Program-made: the position numbers and the translations under genes
Source of the DNA: Strigamia acuminata
Lineage: Eukaryota; Arthropoda; Chilopoda; Geophilomorpha; Linotaeniidae
Length of the DNA stretch: 64,000 bases
Assembly (NCBI GenBank): GCA_949358305.1
Contig: OX442324.1
Span: forward strand, 7,723,601 to 7,787,600
Direction of reading: 5' to 3'
The notes under the pieces: generated by a model
The model's database searches: none
What the model was told of the DNA's origin: nothing
Seen by the model: only the letters and a program-made list of their open reading frames with translations
Shown here: in pieces, positions 9,681-21,091 of the stretch
How positions within the stretch are numbered: the stretch's first letter is position 1
How the letters are laid out: every line of letters begins with the position of its first letter

Positions 9681-11189
9681 AAGTGCTTCAAGTCAAAGGA
9701 TTGTGTCTTCGAATTTAATTATTTAACAATTGCGGAATCCAAACGTTATAACTTTTCACAAGTGGTAACGGATTATTTGTTTTCATCAAAAGATCCGGGA
9801 GAACTTGAATCACTGGATGACCGGAAAAAGAGATCAAAATCCAAAGGAGAAGAAAAAATTCAAAAAAGGGAAGATTTTGAAACCCCGGAACAGCGCCATA
9901 AAAGAATAATCGATCCAAGTGTGTACAATTTGTTGTTGCCTGACGAAGCTACGGAATTAGGCAATCTCCTGGATAAAGTGCAAGCAAATTTGGACGACGC
10001 ATTTGAGGACGCAACTGACAATATTGAGGACCAAAAGGAATTAATTCAACCAATATTGGCAATTAAAAACGAACAATTTCCAGATAATATGGCAAGTGTT
10101 TCACCAGAACTAGTAGCGATACAAACGGTGTTACAAAATTTAGTGGTCAATAGAAGGAATCCAGTTGACTTTGATCCAGCCACAGGGAATATTGACACAT
10201 GGTTAATTGGATATGAGGATACGATTGCTGATGACACCGAAAGGATTAAACACCTGTCAATTGTGCTGAAATCTTCCGCATCATCGTGGTATTTAGATCA
10301 ACTTCCGTTGCATCCGAATAGAACATGGACACAATGGAAAGATGCGTTGAAGACTAAATTTAGACGACAAATAACAACAATTCTGTCGAAATTACAGGCA
10401 ATGCAGCACAAAGATGGGACAGCTTTGGAACATATGCAGAAAATATTGAAAGAGTGTTCTTATGCAAGACCAGCATTCACTGAGGAACAAAAGATATTTC
10501 ATGTGTTTCAAGAACTTAAAAAGGTGACTAGAGATAAATTAGTAGTCAATTTTCCAAAGACATTGGATCAACTAACATCTCAACTTGGATTATTGGAAGC
10601 TCATGCATTCAGTGAGGACCCTGCAGAAGTTTTACTAACCCTACTGCAAAAAGCTGTTGATACAACAGGCGAGGTGAAACCAAGTTTGTTAGTTGAACCG
10701 AGCGACGTCAATAAAACCAAAGACGAGTTGTTAGCAGAGGTCAAAGTGCTAAGACAACAGCAGCAGTTTGGGGAAGTTCAATATGCAGAGGTTACTCCTG
10801 TCTTCTTCCAAAATCAATGGTACACACCACATCCAAACCAGGCCCAGTTCTACAATAGAGGCAACTTTAAAGGACGGTCTGGACAACAACGTGGATGGTG
10901 GAACCAAGGAAGAGGATGGAATAATAATAAAGGTCAAAACAGAGGCAATTGGAATAATCAGTGGAATAATTCAGGTCAAGGATTCCAACAGCAATATCCA
11001 CAACAGCAGTGGAACCCACCACAACAGCAATGGAATCCACAACAAGGACAAAGACCACAGGGGAACCCAAATAACCAAGGCCATCCATTAAATCCAAATT
11101 ATAAAGGTAAAAGATATGATCCAAATTACCAAGGCCGAGGAAATCGAGGAGCCCCACGTGGTGGACCAACTAATCCATCGGGAAACTAG
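9681..11189 (+). CDS. gag: Element K Gag
   Basis: Open frame from 9681 to TAG 11187-11189. It begins with a charged region, then a Gag-like helical region (about NRRNPVDFDPATGNIDTW to LGLLEAHAF) and a Gly/Asn/Gln-rich tail with many GRGW, NQGR and QQQW motifs, probably RNA-binding in place of a CCHC knuckle, which is absent. The first in-frame ATG is at 10089 (MASVSPELVAI), yet the 136 codons before it look coding, so initiation may be non-AUG, or a spliced upstream exon may supply the start. The frame ends right after the slippery heptamer GGGAAAC, and pol follows in the -1 frame. Gag would assemble the particle. Confidence 0.85.
   Translation, partial: KCFKSKDCVFEFNYLTIAESKRYNFSQVVTDYLFSSKDPGELESLDDRKKRSKSKGEEKIQKREDFETPEQRHKRIIDPSVYNLLLPDEATELGNLLDKVQANLDDAFEDATDNIEDQKELIQPILAIKNEQFPDNMASVSPELVAIQTVLQNLVVNRRNPVDFDPATGNIDTWLIGYEDTIADDTERIKHLSIVLKSSASSWYLDQLPLHPNRTWTQWKDALKTKFRRQITTILSKLQAMQHKDGTALEHMQKILKECSYARPAFTEEQKIFHVFQELKKVTRDKLVVNFPKTLDQLTSQLGLLEAHAFSEDPAEVLLTLLQKAVDTTGEVKPSLLVEPSDVNKTKDELLAEVKVLRQQQQFGEVQYAEVTPVFFQNQWYTPHPNQAQFYNRGNFKGRSGQQRGWWNQGRGWNNNKGQNRGNWNNQWNNSGQGFQQQYPQQQWNPPQQQWNPQQGQRPQGNPNNQGHPLNPNYKGKRYDPNYQGRGNRGAPRGGPTNPSGN
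11180..11186 (+). promoter_or_regulatory. -1 ribosomal frameshift heptamer between K gag and pol
   Basis: G GGA AAC followed directly by the gag stop TAG fits the X XXY YYZ rule in the gag frame. The pol frame is the -1 frame and is open from 11174, so a slip here gives a Gag-Pol fusion. Retroviruses use the same heptamer class. I did not establish a downstream pseudoknot. Confidence 0.75.
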
Positions 11190-11260
11190 AATGGCCACAA
11201 AGACGAAATAACAAAAAGAAAAGAAGAAAGAGGAAATTAGAAATTATCGAGTTACACGCC

Positions 11261-14200
11261 ATGGATGAACTTTTGCAGATTCCAGTAGTATTAAATGGTA
11301 TGGAAATCACTGGTGTCTTGGATTCTGGAGGTTTTCGTAACATCATTAGTGAAGATTTGGTGAGAACTCTGCAGCTCAAATATCAGCCCTGCCCAGGTGT
11401 TCGATTGAGAGTTGTGGATGGCTCATTGATAATCCCAGAAGGAAAAACCAGGATAACCATTGATGTTGGACAACAACAACACACCATTGACGTTTTAATC
11501 GTTAATGGATTTGGACGCCATTTACTGCTAGGAGACAATTTCTTGAGAACTGCAAAGTGTAAACTCGACTACGACCAACAGAAGATCTTTGTAGGCCCAA
11601 AAGATGAACAACAAGAAGTTTTCCCAATGTCAAAGAATCATACTGATTTAAATTACATAGCCCGAGTTTTGAAACCAATAACAATTCCAGCTTTACATGA
11701 ATGCATTGTACCAATAAAAATTGCAAAGAAAGTAGATGATGAGTTATTTATAGAACCACTTAGTGGAGTAATTGATCGTTTTGGAGTAATTTGTTGCAAA
11801 ACATTGACAAAATTCAGAAAAGGTGAAGGAGTTCTGCGAGTTGCGAATCCAACTAAAAAGACAATCTATTTAGGAAAAAACTCAGCAATTGCAAAAGCCT
11901 TTTATGTAATTGAGTCTGGCGTGCTTGATGAAAATAGAGTTGATCAATTTGACTTTAGCACGGCCATGGCAAATGATAATATGACGCCATCACAACAAGA
12001 ACTAATGCGACAACTGCTAGAGAAAAAATCTGATAGATTTGCGAAAACTGACAATGATTTAGGCAGAGCTCACGCGATTAAACATCGAATTGATACTGGA
12101 GATTCTCTTCCAATCCATTTACAACCTTATAGAAGATCAATTAAGGAGAAAGAAATCGAGGACGCAGAAACAAAGAAGTTACTTGACCAGGGAGTCATTA
12201 GAGAATCCGAGAGCCCATGGAGTGCACCAGTACTACTCATCAAGAAGAGAGACGGCAAATGGAGATTTTGTGTAGATTGGAGACGTTTGAACGCGGTGAC
12301 GAAGAAAATGGTGTATCCCTTACCACGTATTGATGACACCCTAGATCAGCTAGCGGGTGCGAAGTATTTTTCGATGATGGATCTTATTCAGGGATACCAC
12401 CAAGTTGAAATAGATGAACAAGATCGTGAGAAAACAGCGTTCACTACTTCAAGCGGACACTATGAGTTTAATGTCCTTGGAATGGGATTATGTAACAGTC
12501 CAGCAGCCTTTCAAAAATTGATGAATAAGGTACTTGGTAATCTCCTGGGAAAAGTATGTATAGCATATCTTGACGATTTGATAGTGTTTTCAAAGACTTT
12601 TGACCAGCATCTTGTCGATTTGGAGGCAGTTTTCGAAAAACTTAGAACAGCGAATCTCAAAGTTAAGCTGAGCAAATGTACGTTTGCGACACACACCATA
12701 CGATATCTTGGACATGTGGTTGATGCTGAAGGTATTTCACCGGATCCCAGGAATCTGGATTCTGTGGCCAAGTTTCCAATTCCTGTGAACGTTAAACAAC
12801 TACGTGGTTTTCTTGGATTATGCTCGTATTACCGGAAGTTTATCGCTGGTTTTGCGGACATTTCCAAACCTCTGGTGAATTTAACCAAGAAGGATGAAAA
12901 GTTTGACTGGGGGCCGCCCCATGATAAAGCATTCCACACGCTTCGAACAGCATTAGTAACAGTGCCGGTGTTAGCGCATCCAAACTTCGCTCAGCCCTTC
13001 ATGATTTCAACTGATGCAAGCGCATATGGTTTAGGAGCAATTCTTAAACAAAAAGTTAACAACCAAGAGCGTGTTATCGCTTATGCAAGTCGTTTAATGA
13101 GCACAGCTGAACAGAATTACACTGCAACTGATAGGGAAATGTTAGCCATCATTTTTGCAATAGAGAAATTTAGACCGTACTTATATGGACAGAAATTCCA
13201 AATTATCACTGACCATTCTGCCCTCCAATGGCTGAGAGGAGTCCGAAATCCAAATGGACGTCTAGCCAGGTGGGCGCTGCAACTAGCTGAGTATGATTTT
13301 GAAATATTTCATAAAAGCGGCAAGAAACATACAGATGCCGATGCTTTAAGTAGGATCCAGGAAGAATTAAGTGAAGAAGAAATAGAAAAATTACCTTCGC
13401 TTTTCTTAGAAAACTTGGACCTCCCTGTTGAACAGAGGAAGGATCCCAAACTACTGGACCTCATAACAGCGCTAGAAAACCAAGAGCAACTTCCAAGAAA
13501 AAGAAGACGACCTCTAAAGCAGTTCGTTCTTCAAAACAAAACGTTGTTCAGGAAGAAAAAACTTAACAGTTCCCTGAACATGGAAGATTTATTACTGGTA
13601 GTTCCAAAACAACTTCAAAAAGATGTATTGTATGAAATGCACGATGGATTACTAGGAGCTCATTTGGGATTGGCAAAAACGTGGAAACGAATAAGAACAC
13701 GATTCTTCTGGACTAGAATTTACAAAGATGTTAGAAATTACGTCTTGTCCTGCCAACACTGCGCAAAAGCAAAAACAATGACAACGCCAGCTAAAGGATT
13801 AAAGCAGCCATGGTCAACAGTCTCAAAACCTTTTGAGCGAATTGGAATAGATACGCTTGGACCTTTTCCATTGTCACGTCTTGGAAATAAACATGTTTTT
13901 GTTGTAACTGATTATTTTTCTAGGAATGCAATAGCTAGACCAGCAGCAGTAGCTACAGCATTAGAAGCAGCAAGAACATTGCTTTATGAAGTTATTCTGA
14001 AAGAAGGCAGTCCAAGAGAAATCCTAAGCGACCGTGGAACGGAATACAGGAACAAAATGGTTGAAGAAGTCTCAAATATGTTTAAAAGTTTGCATAAAAC
14101 AACGTCAGGATATCATCCAAGGACAAACGGATTGACTGAGAGATTTAACGCGACATTCGCAAAAATGTTGCAAAGTTATGTTAATGAAGAACACACTGAC

Positions 14201-14986
14201 TGGGACGAGTTTCTTCCATTCCTTCTGTTTTCTTACAACACGGGCGTTCATGAAACAACAGGTTACACACCACACTATTTACTACGTGGATTTGATGTGG
14301 ATTTGACAGTAGAAGTTAATTTGGACTTGCCACAGAAAGAATTTACCCTAAGAACAGCAAAATTCATTCGAGCAGCCAGGAGGATTGCAAATGAAAGACT
14401 TGAAAAACAATCTGCAAAAAGTAAGAAAAAGTTTGATGAAGATAGAGTCAACAAAGAATTTGAACCAGGTGAATTGGTTTATCTGAAAACCATCAACAGA
14501 AAAGTTGGCTTGTCAGAGAAGCTTTTACCGCAATTTTCCGGCCCGTATGAAATTGTGCGAAGAACTGCACCTAATGACTATGAAATCATCAATTCAACAA
14601 GAAAGAAAAGTGATATAGTGAATGTAGAAAGGTTAAAGCCATATAAGGAACGAATTGAAGAAGAAATAGATGAAGTTCTGAAAGATATGCCAGAAAAGAA
14701 AGTAAAATTTGCTGATAAAGTGAAAAAAATCAGTACAAAAGGTGAAATTGTAGTTGAAAGCACAGAAAAACCAGTGAAAACAACAAAAATCAAGCCAAAA
14801 GAACGTTATATAGATGATACGGAACAAATTTCATTGAAATCGCTATTTGAATCACAGCCCACGAACGAAAATGATAAAAACCAACTTAAAAATCCGCCAC
14901 CAGATGGCGCAAACACAAAAAACGATGATTTCCGGTCGCGCAGACTCAGACCGTTGAAACGAAAAGATTATCGTCATTGCTACTAA
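11261..14986 (+). CDS. pol: Element K Pol (protease, RT, RNase H, integrase)
   Basis: 1241 codons from ATG 11261; the frame is open from 11174 and is probably entered by -1 frameshifting from gag rather than by this ATG. Domains in order: protease with DSGG at 21-24 (usual family form DSGA or DTGA), RT with YLDD at 436-439, RNase H with STDAS (D585), H2C2 zinc-binding N-terminus of integrase, then D864, D924 and E960 (DD35E spacing), and a Lys/Glu-rich tail. No stop or frameshift is seen and the LTRs are nearly identical, so this copy may be active. Integrase produced the ATAT duplication. The clade within Ty3/gypsy was not assigned. Confidence 0.95.
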   Translation: MDELLQIPVVLNGMEITGVLDSGGFRNIISEDLVRTLQLKYQPCPGVRLRVVDGSLIIPEGKTRITIDVGQQQHTIDVLIVNGFGRHLLLGDNFLRTAKCKLDYDQQKIFVGPKDEQQEVFPMSKNHTDLNYIARVLKPITIPALHECIVPIKIAKKVDDELFIEPLSGVIDRFGVICCKTLTKFRKGEGVLRVANPTKKTIYLGKNSAIAKAFYVIESGVLDENRVDQFDFSTAMANDNMTPSQQELMRQLLEKKSDRFAKTDNDLGRAHAIKHRIDTGDSLPIHLQPYRRSIKEKEIEDAETKKLLDQGVIRESESPWSAPVLLIKKRDGKWRFCVDWRRLNAVTKKMVYPLPRIDDTLDQLAGAKYFSMMDLIQGYHQVEIDEQDREKTAFTTSSGHYEFNVLGMGLCNSPAAFQKLMNKVLGNLLGKVCIAYLDDLIVFSKTFDQHLVDLEAVFEKLRTANLKVKLSKCTFATHTIRYLGHVVDAEGISPDPRNLDSVAKFPIPVNVKQLRGFLGLCSYYRKFIAGFADISKPLVNLTKKDEKFDWGPPHDKAFHTLRTALVTVPVLAHPNFAQPFMISTDASAYGLGAILKQKVNNQERVIAYASRLMSTAEQNYTATDREMLAIIFAIEKFRPYLYGQKFQIITDHSALQWLRGVRNPNGRLARWALQLAEYDFEIFHKSGKKHTDADALSRIQEELSEEEIEKLPSLFLENLDLPVEQRKDPKLLDLITALENQEQLPRKRRRPLKQFVLQNKTLFRKKKLNSSLNMEDLLLVVPKQLQKDVLYEMHDGLLGAHLGLAKTWKRIRTRFFWTRIYKDVRNYVLSCQHCAKAKTMTTPAKGLKQPWSTVSKPFERIGIDTLGPFPLSRLGNKHVFVVTDYFSRNAIARPAAVATALEAARTLLYEVILKEGSPREILSDRGTEYRNKMVEEVSNMFKSLHKTTSGYHPRTNGLTERFNATFAKMLQSYVNEEHTDWDEFLPFLLFSYNTGVHETTGYTPHYLLRGFDVDLTVEVNLDLPQKEFTLRTAKFIRAARRIANERLEKQSAKSKKKFDEDRVNKEFEPGELVYLKTINRKVGLSEKLLPQFSGPYEIVRRTAPNDYEIINSTRKKSDIVNVERLKPYKERIEEEIDEVLKDMPEKKVKFADKVKKISTKGEIVVESTEKPVKTTKIKPKERYIDDTEQISLKSLFESQPTNENDKNQLKNPPPDGANTKNDDFRSRRLRPLKRKDYRHCY

Positions 14987-16158
14987 AGTTCTTTGCAACG
15001 GTGAACGCAGATAATAGCGTGACCCGAAACAAAGTCTTCTTCTGATTATTTGTTGATAAATTGTGTTAAATTGTGTGTTAAAAGGTTTGTGTGCATGTTG
15101 TGAATGTTTTTAGGTGATTTTAGGAGTGAATTATGATGTTTTTAACGTCCTTATGAACGAATTTCGCGAAATAAAATTCATCGCCATTTTCCTCACTTTG
15201 TGTCGAATATTAATTAGGTGAAAACATTCTAGACTAAATCTTAAATAGTTGAAGATTAAATTTGATAAAATATTGTTGTGAAATAAAATAATTTTAGAAT
15301 ATAAAAGGAATTAAAATAAACAATGGTGCGAATGGCCGGGAACGTGAAAGGACCCATCGCAACCTTCGCCATCTGCACTGAATTTAATTAGGTTTATTAA
15401 ATAGGATAAAAATTAGAAATAATCGAAAATTAATAGTAATGACACGAGTGTTCGAGGGATGCGATGAAAATAAATAATTGCGAATTTTGTTGAAAATGAA
15501 TAAATTTGAATTGATTTTGACAAACTGTAAATATTTTGTGATGAAATTTTGGATAAATTTAATGTAAATATTTCACGGCATAATTTTGAATGAATGTTAA
15601 TAAGAGTTAATTATTGTAAATAATGGAAATAAGTTGATGTTTTAACGGTATTGTTAATTTTAAAGAAAATTGGAGAAATTAGAAAAATATTTTTGAATTT
15701 GTTTTTTTTCCCACTTTGGAAAATTGTTAAGAGTTGTAATTTATTATGAAAATGCTTGTTTGTAGTGTGAATGATTTTGAGTGTTGTGCAAAAATATGAA
15801 CTTTGATTTTGATAATTTAATTTTGACAAAATTTTTCTTTTGACTTATGTTTTTTTTTTTGTTAGACTTTTCAAATATGTAAAAATGAACAATGAAAAAG
15901 CAAAAATTGTATTAGTGATATTAAGTTAGTTTAAGTTGAATTATTTTATGATTTAATCAGAATGGTAACATTGGAATAAAAGGGAGTAAAGTTAACTCCA
16001 GAATAATTTAAGTTTGTGTGATAACTATGAAACAGCTGAGTGATAACTTATGAAAGGTAGAAATAGCCGAACATTCCTTAAGAATGTCCGATTTAAAAGA
16101 CACCTGTCTGGTACCGAAATTTGTATTTTGGGGTCCAAAACACAGCAAAAAAGGGAGT
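14987..16158 (+). other. Element K 3' untranslated region with polypurine tract
   Basis: About 1.17 kb, very AT-rich, no ORF of note on the plus strand, so there is no env. It ends in the polypurine tract AAAAAAGGGAG (16147-16157) directly before the 3' LTR. Confidence 0.8.
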
Positions 16159-16730
16159 TGTCACGTGTACGAACCGTGCCAATTGATGCGCGATTCGTAG
16201 CACGTAATTCGAATCATTATTAGGTTAAATGTTGCTAAATTTCGGCCACAGATGGCGCTGACGGTTGGACTCCGTCATCGCCATGTGATGGACCGATCAA
16301 TTCAATTATGGGGTTTATGGCAGATTTGCTATAAATAAGGAGCCCGCACTAAGACAGGTCTCTAATACCTTTTGCCTTTCAGAGACTAGAGAGTCTAATG
16401 TCGCCTCAATAAAGAGAGCGGCTGCCGACTATAAACTGCAACAATTGAACCCAAATTAAGTTATCACACAGTAGTTCATAACCCAATTAATAAAGGTTGT
16501 ACATTTGACAAATGTAAGAAGTGACAATTTATCCAAAATAACATTCTGACCTGTTTGAGAATAAATGTATCTGAATTTATAAGGGATCGAACAAACTTTG
16601 TTTGTCCGGTCAAATAAATCTGAATTGAATTTAAAGCATAAATGAATCTCATTCTTTCCTTTCACACTCACTAAACCCCAATTAAACATAGTTGCGTGGA
16701 GACCTGATTAGGCCCGGAATCCACGTAACA
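16159..16730 (+). repeat. Element K 3' LTR
   Basis: 572 bp, same ends and length as 8278-8849, with TATAAATA at 16330-16337 and AATAAA at 16408-16413. One substitution against the 5' copy was noticed (CCTTTTGCC for CCTATTGCC). It is followed by the ATAT duplication at 16731-16734. Confidence 0.95.
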
Positions 16731-18649
16731 ATATGCAGGAGGTCGAGCGCTTTTGTAGTGCTCGGGTGAAGATCCGGCTTGTGTGAAATTTTAATCGATT
16801 TTGCAAGACGGCAGTCATTGCAAGCGAGTTCCTGTTTGACTTCTCCCGGCTCCATTCCGTAAACTTGGTCGTTATTCGCCAACAGGCGCATTGCATTTGT
16901 GTGCAAATGCCCTAACCTGCTATGCCATAGCCCCGTAGCGTCCTTTACGGTTGCAGGATTAGCAATTACCTTCTTTGGTGACTTAGAAGGATTGCTCGGA
17001 GGAGGAGGTATGGCAGGAGGAGTATTAGGTAATGGCGTTGTCGGAATGGATTGCAGAACGTTGGAATAGGATTGGACAGGAGGATCAAGCTGGATATCTG
17101 TGGATTTAGGGGAAATTTGAGACTGGATGGGATTAATGATCTGATTCGGAATTTGCTTCGGAATTGGTGGCATTTCTATGCGAAAATCCGTGTTGTCTCC
17201 TTGTTTCGATTTCCCCTTTTTCGGTTTCCGAATATTCTCGAAATCCACTTCTGTGGTGACGTAAGTCAGCGCCGGCGTTTGCTGAACGGGTGTCGGAATT
17301 ATCGTTGACACTGGAGTCGAAATCGCCGCAGACACAGAAGGAGTCGAACATAAACCGTCCACATAATACAATCCTGCCTTCTCCTTTGCCCGAAGAATAG
17401 AACTTCGAATGTCCGATTGGTAGATGTTGACCTCACCATTATAGAAGTGTATGTGATGATGTGTTTTATCGATTTTGGAAACCGAAATCAAATTTGCTTC
17501 GAAGTTCGGTGCAAAAAGTACGTTCGTCAAATTCACAATACAATTGCAATCATCTATTCTTGTGAGCAGTCGGACATTTCCTTTTCCTGTCACCTGGGAC
17601 TTGCCTTGTCCGAGTTCGATGTCGAAAGGCACGATGTCAACAAAATCCGTAAACCAAGCCCGAACATATGAAACGTGGTCCGTCGCGCCGCAGTCGACAA
17701 TCCATTCGTTGAATTGCATAAAATGGGCAACTGGGCGCGCTGGAGCTTGCGGGGCACTGGCGAAGAATGTCCCTTCTCGGGTTGGACGAGAACAACCTCG
17801 CGGACGCGTATCATCGGGTTTTGGCGCGGAATTTTTGTTGCGCTTCTTGCTCTTGCTTCGAGAGCGTTGGAAAGAAGCCGATGCCTGATTACTCTTGTCG
17901 CGTGGAGGAAATGGGCACTTGTTGGCATAATGCCCCATCTCATTGCAGTTGAAACATTTAATTTCCGATAACGGTCGTCGAGGACGCGAATTCTTCTGGG
18001 ATTGTTGGCCTTTTACAGACGAATGCACAGAAGACGAGTGTACATTATGCAATCCCATCGGTTTTAACCGTAGATATTCGGAAATCAACTGTTCAGCGAC
18101 TTTAGTCGGTGTAAAGTCCGGATCAGGCCAATGATATATGGCAAACGTAGCTTGGGCGTATTCGGGCGGGAGTCGGTTGAGGTACTGGTATGCATGGTGA
18201 TCATCTGTCGTAACCTCTTTGATATCGGCTAATTGACGGACAAAGTGATCCACTCGATTGATGAAATCCTGCATTTCCTCATTAGGTTCGAGATGTAATG
18301 TCAAGAATTCCGACCGTAATGCTGCCCGTCGTGCCCGCGAACTGGGCGCGTACGCCTTTGCCAGAACGTCCCATGCCTGTTTAGGAGTATCACAATTGTC
18401 CAGGGCTGAACGTTTCGGTTCGCTGACATACATATAAATGTGTCCGAGAGCTTTGTCCTTTTTAACCATGTAACGTTCTTTCTCTTTTTCGGATAATGTC
18501 AAGAGATGGTCCGCCTCCTTTTCCTCCGTTACATGCCTCCAAAGGCCCTCGGATTTTAAAAGCATCCGCATCGCTCTCTGCCAGGGCTCGTAATTCCCGA
18601 CAGAGAGTATGGGAATTCTGCTGACCGTCGTTTCCGTTGTCTTTTGCAT
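16731..18649 (-). pseudogene. gag-pol: Element B Gag, protease and integrase N-terminus
   Basis: Minus-strand 5' part of B gag-pol. ATG at 18649-18647 (MQKTTE); a second in-frame ATG lies 8 codons upstream, but homologous F starts at the position chosen. Gag core with NYEPWQRAMRML, CCHC knuckle CFNCNEMGHYANKCP, protease DCGATDHVS (DCGA in place of DTGA, shared by C and F, so probably a lineage trait), GAG-pre-integrase WHSRLGHLH and CNDCRLAKS. The open frame runs on into the K LTR by chance; real B sequence stops at 16731, where K interrupts the integrase HMDVWG motif. This half has no internal stop. Confidence 0.9.
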
Positions 18650-18751
18650 CGTTTCGAAGACTCGGCGCACCACGCAAAATACAAAGGCTCGAAGAAATGG
18701 TATAACGGCGATCGAAGCACTTCACAATGGTACAAATAGTGTGTACGAATG
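18650..18751 (-). other. Element B leader, short piece next to gag
   Basis: About 100 bp upstream of B gag. It joins truncated element C near 18752; the rest of the B leader is at 22438-23412. The junction cannot be placed exactly. Confidence 0.55.
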
Positions 18752-21091
18752 TCGTCGCCATAAAATGTAGGGCACCTCATTTTTAAGACGAGAATGAGGG
18801 CATCGATTCTTTATATACGAGAATGTCACTGCGAATTCCGCCCAAAGTTCATTTGGAAGACCAGTTTCATCTAATATGGCACGAGTGTAATCTGCCATTG
18901 TGCGGTTTATCCGCTCTGCTGTGCCATTCATAGCGGGACTATGAGGATTGGTCCGCTGGGCTTGAATTCCAGTTTCTTTCAGATATCTCTCAAATTCATT
19001 CGACATGAATTCTCCTCCTCGGTCAGTCCGGATGGCCTTAACCCGTTTGTTAGTCACTCGCTCTATTCGTGTGACATAATCCTTGAAAAGTCCAAATACT
19101 TGGGATTTCTGGGCCATCGGAAATATCCAGGCGTAGCGCGTGGCATCATCTATTATAGTTAGTACGTAACGCGCGCCCCCGTAGGAAGTCGTTCTTGAAG
19201 CTCCCCACACGTCCATGTGCAGGAGATCTAAAGCCTTTGTTGAGATAAGATGCTCATCCGGTTTGTGAGAGACACGGGTTGATTTTGCAATTCTGCAATG
19301 ATTGCAAGAAAGTTCTTTATTTACTTCTGCCGGGGTTACTCCATACACTTGTTCATTTCCGGCCAGAAGTTTCATAGCATTGGTGTGTAGGTGACCCAAT
19401 CTGCTGTGCCATATCCCCGTCGCATCCTTTCTGACCGTAGGCGCTGCAACCGTCTTTGCGTTGGTTGGCGTTGAATTCGGTTTCGGATTTGAGGGAATTG
19501 CCTTTAATGTGTCGGCAAAGGACGGGACTTGAGGTAACATTTTGGTAGGGACAGGCACGGGAGGTATCCTGGACTGGGTTGGCTTGGTAGGAATAGGTGG
19601 AGGAAGTTCATTTGGCAAGGGAGGAAATTCGAGCCGAAAATCAGTGAAGAGTTCAGGATCTTTCGACTTTTTCCTTGCCTTCGGATACTGGATGAAATCC
19701 TCTTCCGCTGTGACTAATGTTCGAGTCGGAGCGGTGGACTGCGCAATAGGTGCATCCACTGTTGACATCAGTGTTAAAGGTGGGCACAAACCGTCCACAT
19801 AATAAAGGCCGCCCTTTTCTTTGGCTCGAAGCATTGGATGATCGATATCCGATTTGTAAACGTGAACTCCACCATCCCAAATGTGGATGTGATGTTTGGC
19901 TTTGTCCATTTTTGACACGGAAATTAGATTCGCCTCGAATTTTGGGGCGAACAGTACATCTTGAAGGTTTACAACACATTCTACATTGTTGATCATGGTG
20001 ACAATTCGGACTTTGCCCTTGCCGAGAACTTCAGAGTGTCCTTGGCCTAATGCAATGTTAAATGGCACAACCTTGACGAAATCCTGAAACCATGCTTGAA
20101 CGTGGCACACGTGGTCGGTCGCCCCACAATCCACAATCCATTCATGTGACTGAGTAAAGTGAATTGTGGGCAACTGCATGGCTTGCGGAGCACTGGCGAA
20201 AAAGTTTGTTTCCCGCCTGGCGCTAGAATTCCCCCTTGGTCTGGAATCATCCCGGTTCGAGTTCTTGTTGCGTTTCTGGCTTGAACTCCTCGGCTTCCTT
20301 TGAAGTGATGCCGTCGGTTGATTTTTGTCATCTCGGCGAGGTGGTAATGGGCATTTGTTAGCATAATGTCCATATTCCTGGCAATTGAAGCATTGCACCG
20401 AAGATAACTGTCTAGGGGGTCGGGAACGGTTTCTTCCACGCTGTTTTTCACCAGCGTAGGCACGTGATGATTTCGAATTGTCCAAATCGCGCGAGTCCAT
20501 CGCTCTAAGTCGCATGTGTTCCGCGAGTAATTGCTCAGCCACTTTCTTTGGCGTAAATTCACCGTTGGGCAAATGATATGTTGTGAATGAAATCTGTGAA
20601 TATTCACGAGGCAATAAGTCCAAGTATTGGTAAGCATGGTGATCAGGCGAAGTTATCTCTCCGATGTCCTTCATTTGGCGGACATGGTAGTCTACGCGAC
20701 TTAGAAAATCAGCCATGTCTTTGCCTTGTTCCAGGCGCAAATTCAGAAATTCACGGCGCATGGCTGCTTGTCGCGCACGTGATGATGGCGCGTAAATATT
20801 GGCTAAAATGTCCCAAGCCTCTTTAGGGGTCTTGCAGTCATCTAGCGCAGACTTTTTAGCCTCGCTCACGGAGCAATATATGAGGCCTAACGCTTTGGCT
20901 TTACGCCGCTTGTATTTCTTCTTCTCTTTTTCTCCGGCAGTTTTTAAGAATTCCACTTCTTCTTCTTCCGTCACGTGGTCCCATAATTCCTCGCTCCTCA
21001 GCACCATGCGCATTGAGCGCTGCCAAAGTTCGTAGTTTCCTACGCTGAGAATTGGGAGACGTCCGGAATTGCCATCTGCGGATTTCGACAT
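18752..21091 (-). pseudogene. gag-pol: Element C Gag, protease and integrase, truncated
   Basis: ATG at 21091-21089 (MSKSADGN) matches the start of F; a Met 13 codons upstream is less likely. Gag with NYELWQRSMRM, CCHC knuckle CFNCQEYGHYANKCP, protease DCGATDHVC, GAG-pre-integrase WHSRLGHLH with CNHCRIAKS, integrase with the first Asp in HMDVWG, TDRGGEF and GTAERINRT, so the DDE residues are all present. Homology ends at VPYILW near 18754; the last ten or so codons before the stop are B leader read in frame. With no RT this copy cannot replicate by itself. Confidence 0.9.

Larger units (their letters stand above)
8278..16730 (+). mobile_element. Gypsy element K, full length, inserted in B integrase
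   Basis: 8453-bp Ty3/gypsy element with two 572-bp LTRs, primer site, gag, pol and polypurine tract in the expected order. The flanks are ATAT (8274-8277) and ATAT (16731-16734), a 4-bp duplication, and removing one copy plus K rejoins the B integrase frame without loss. I found one difference between the LTRs (about 8491 versus 16372), so the insertion is young. No env-like ORF is present between pol and the 3' LTR. Confidence 0.96.

Noticed and set aside
14987-16158. env gene in K
   Set aside because: No plus-strand frame of useful length, no signal peptide or membrane segment.
16682-16730. Coding region of B extending into the K LTR
   Set aside because: The last codons are K LTR read by chance; B ends at 16731.
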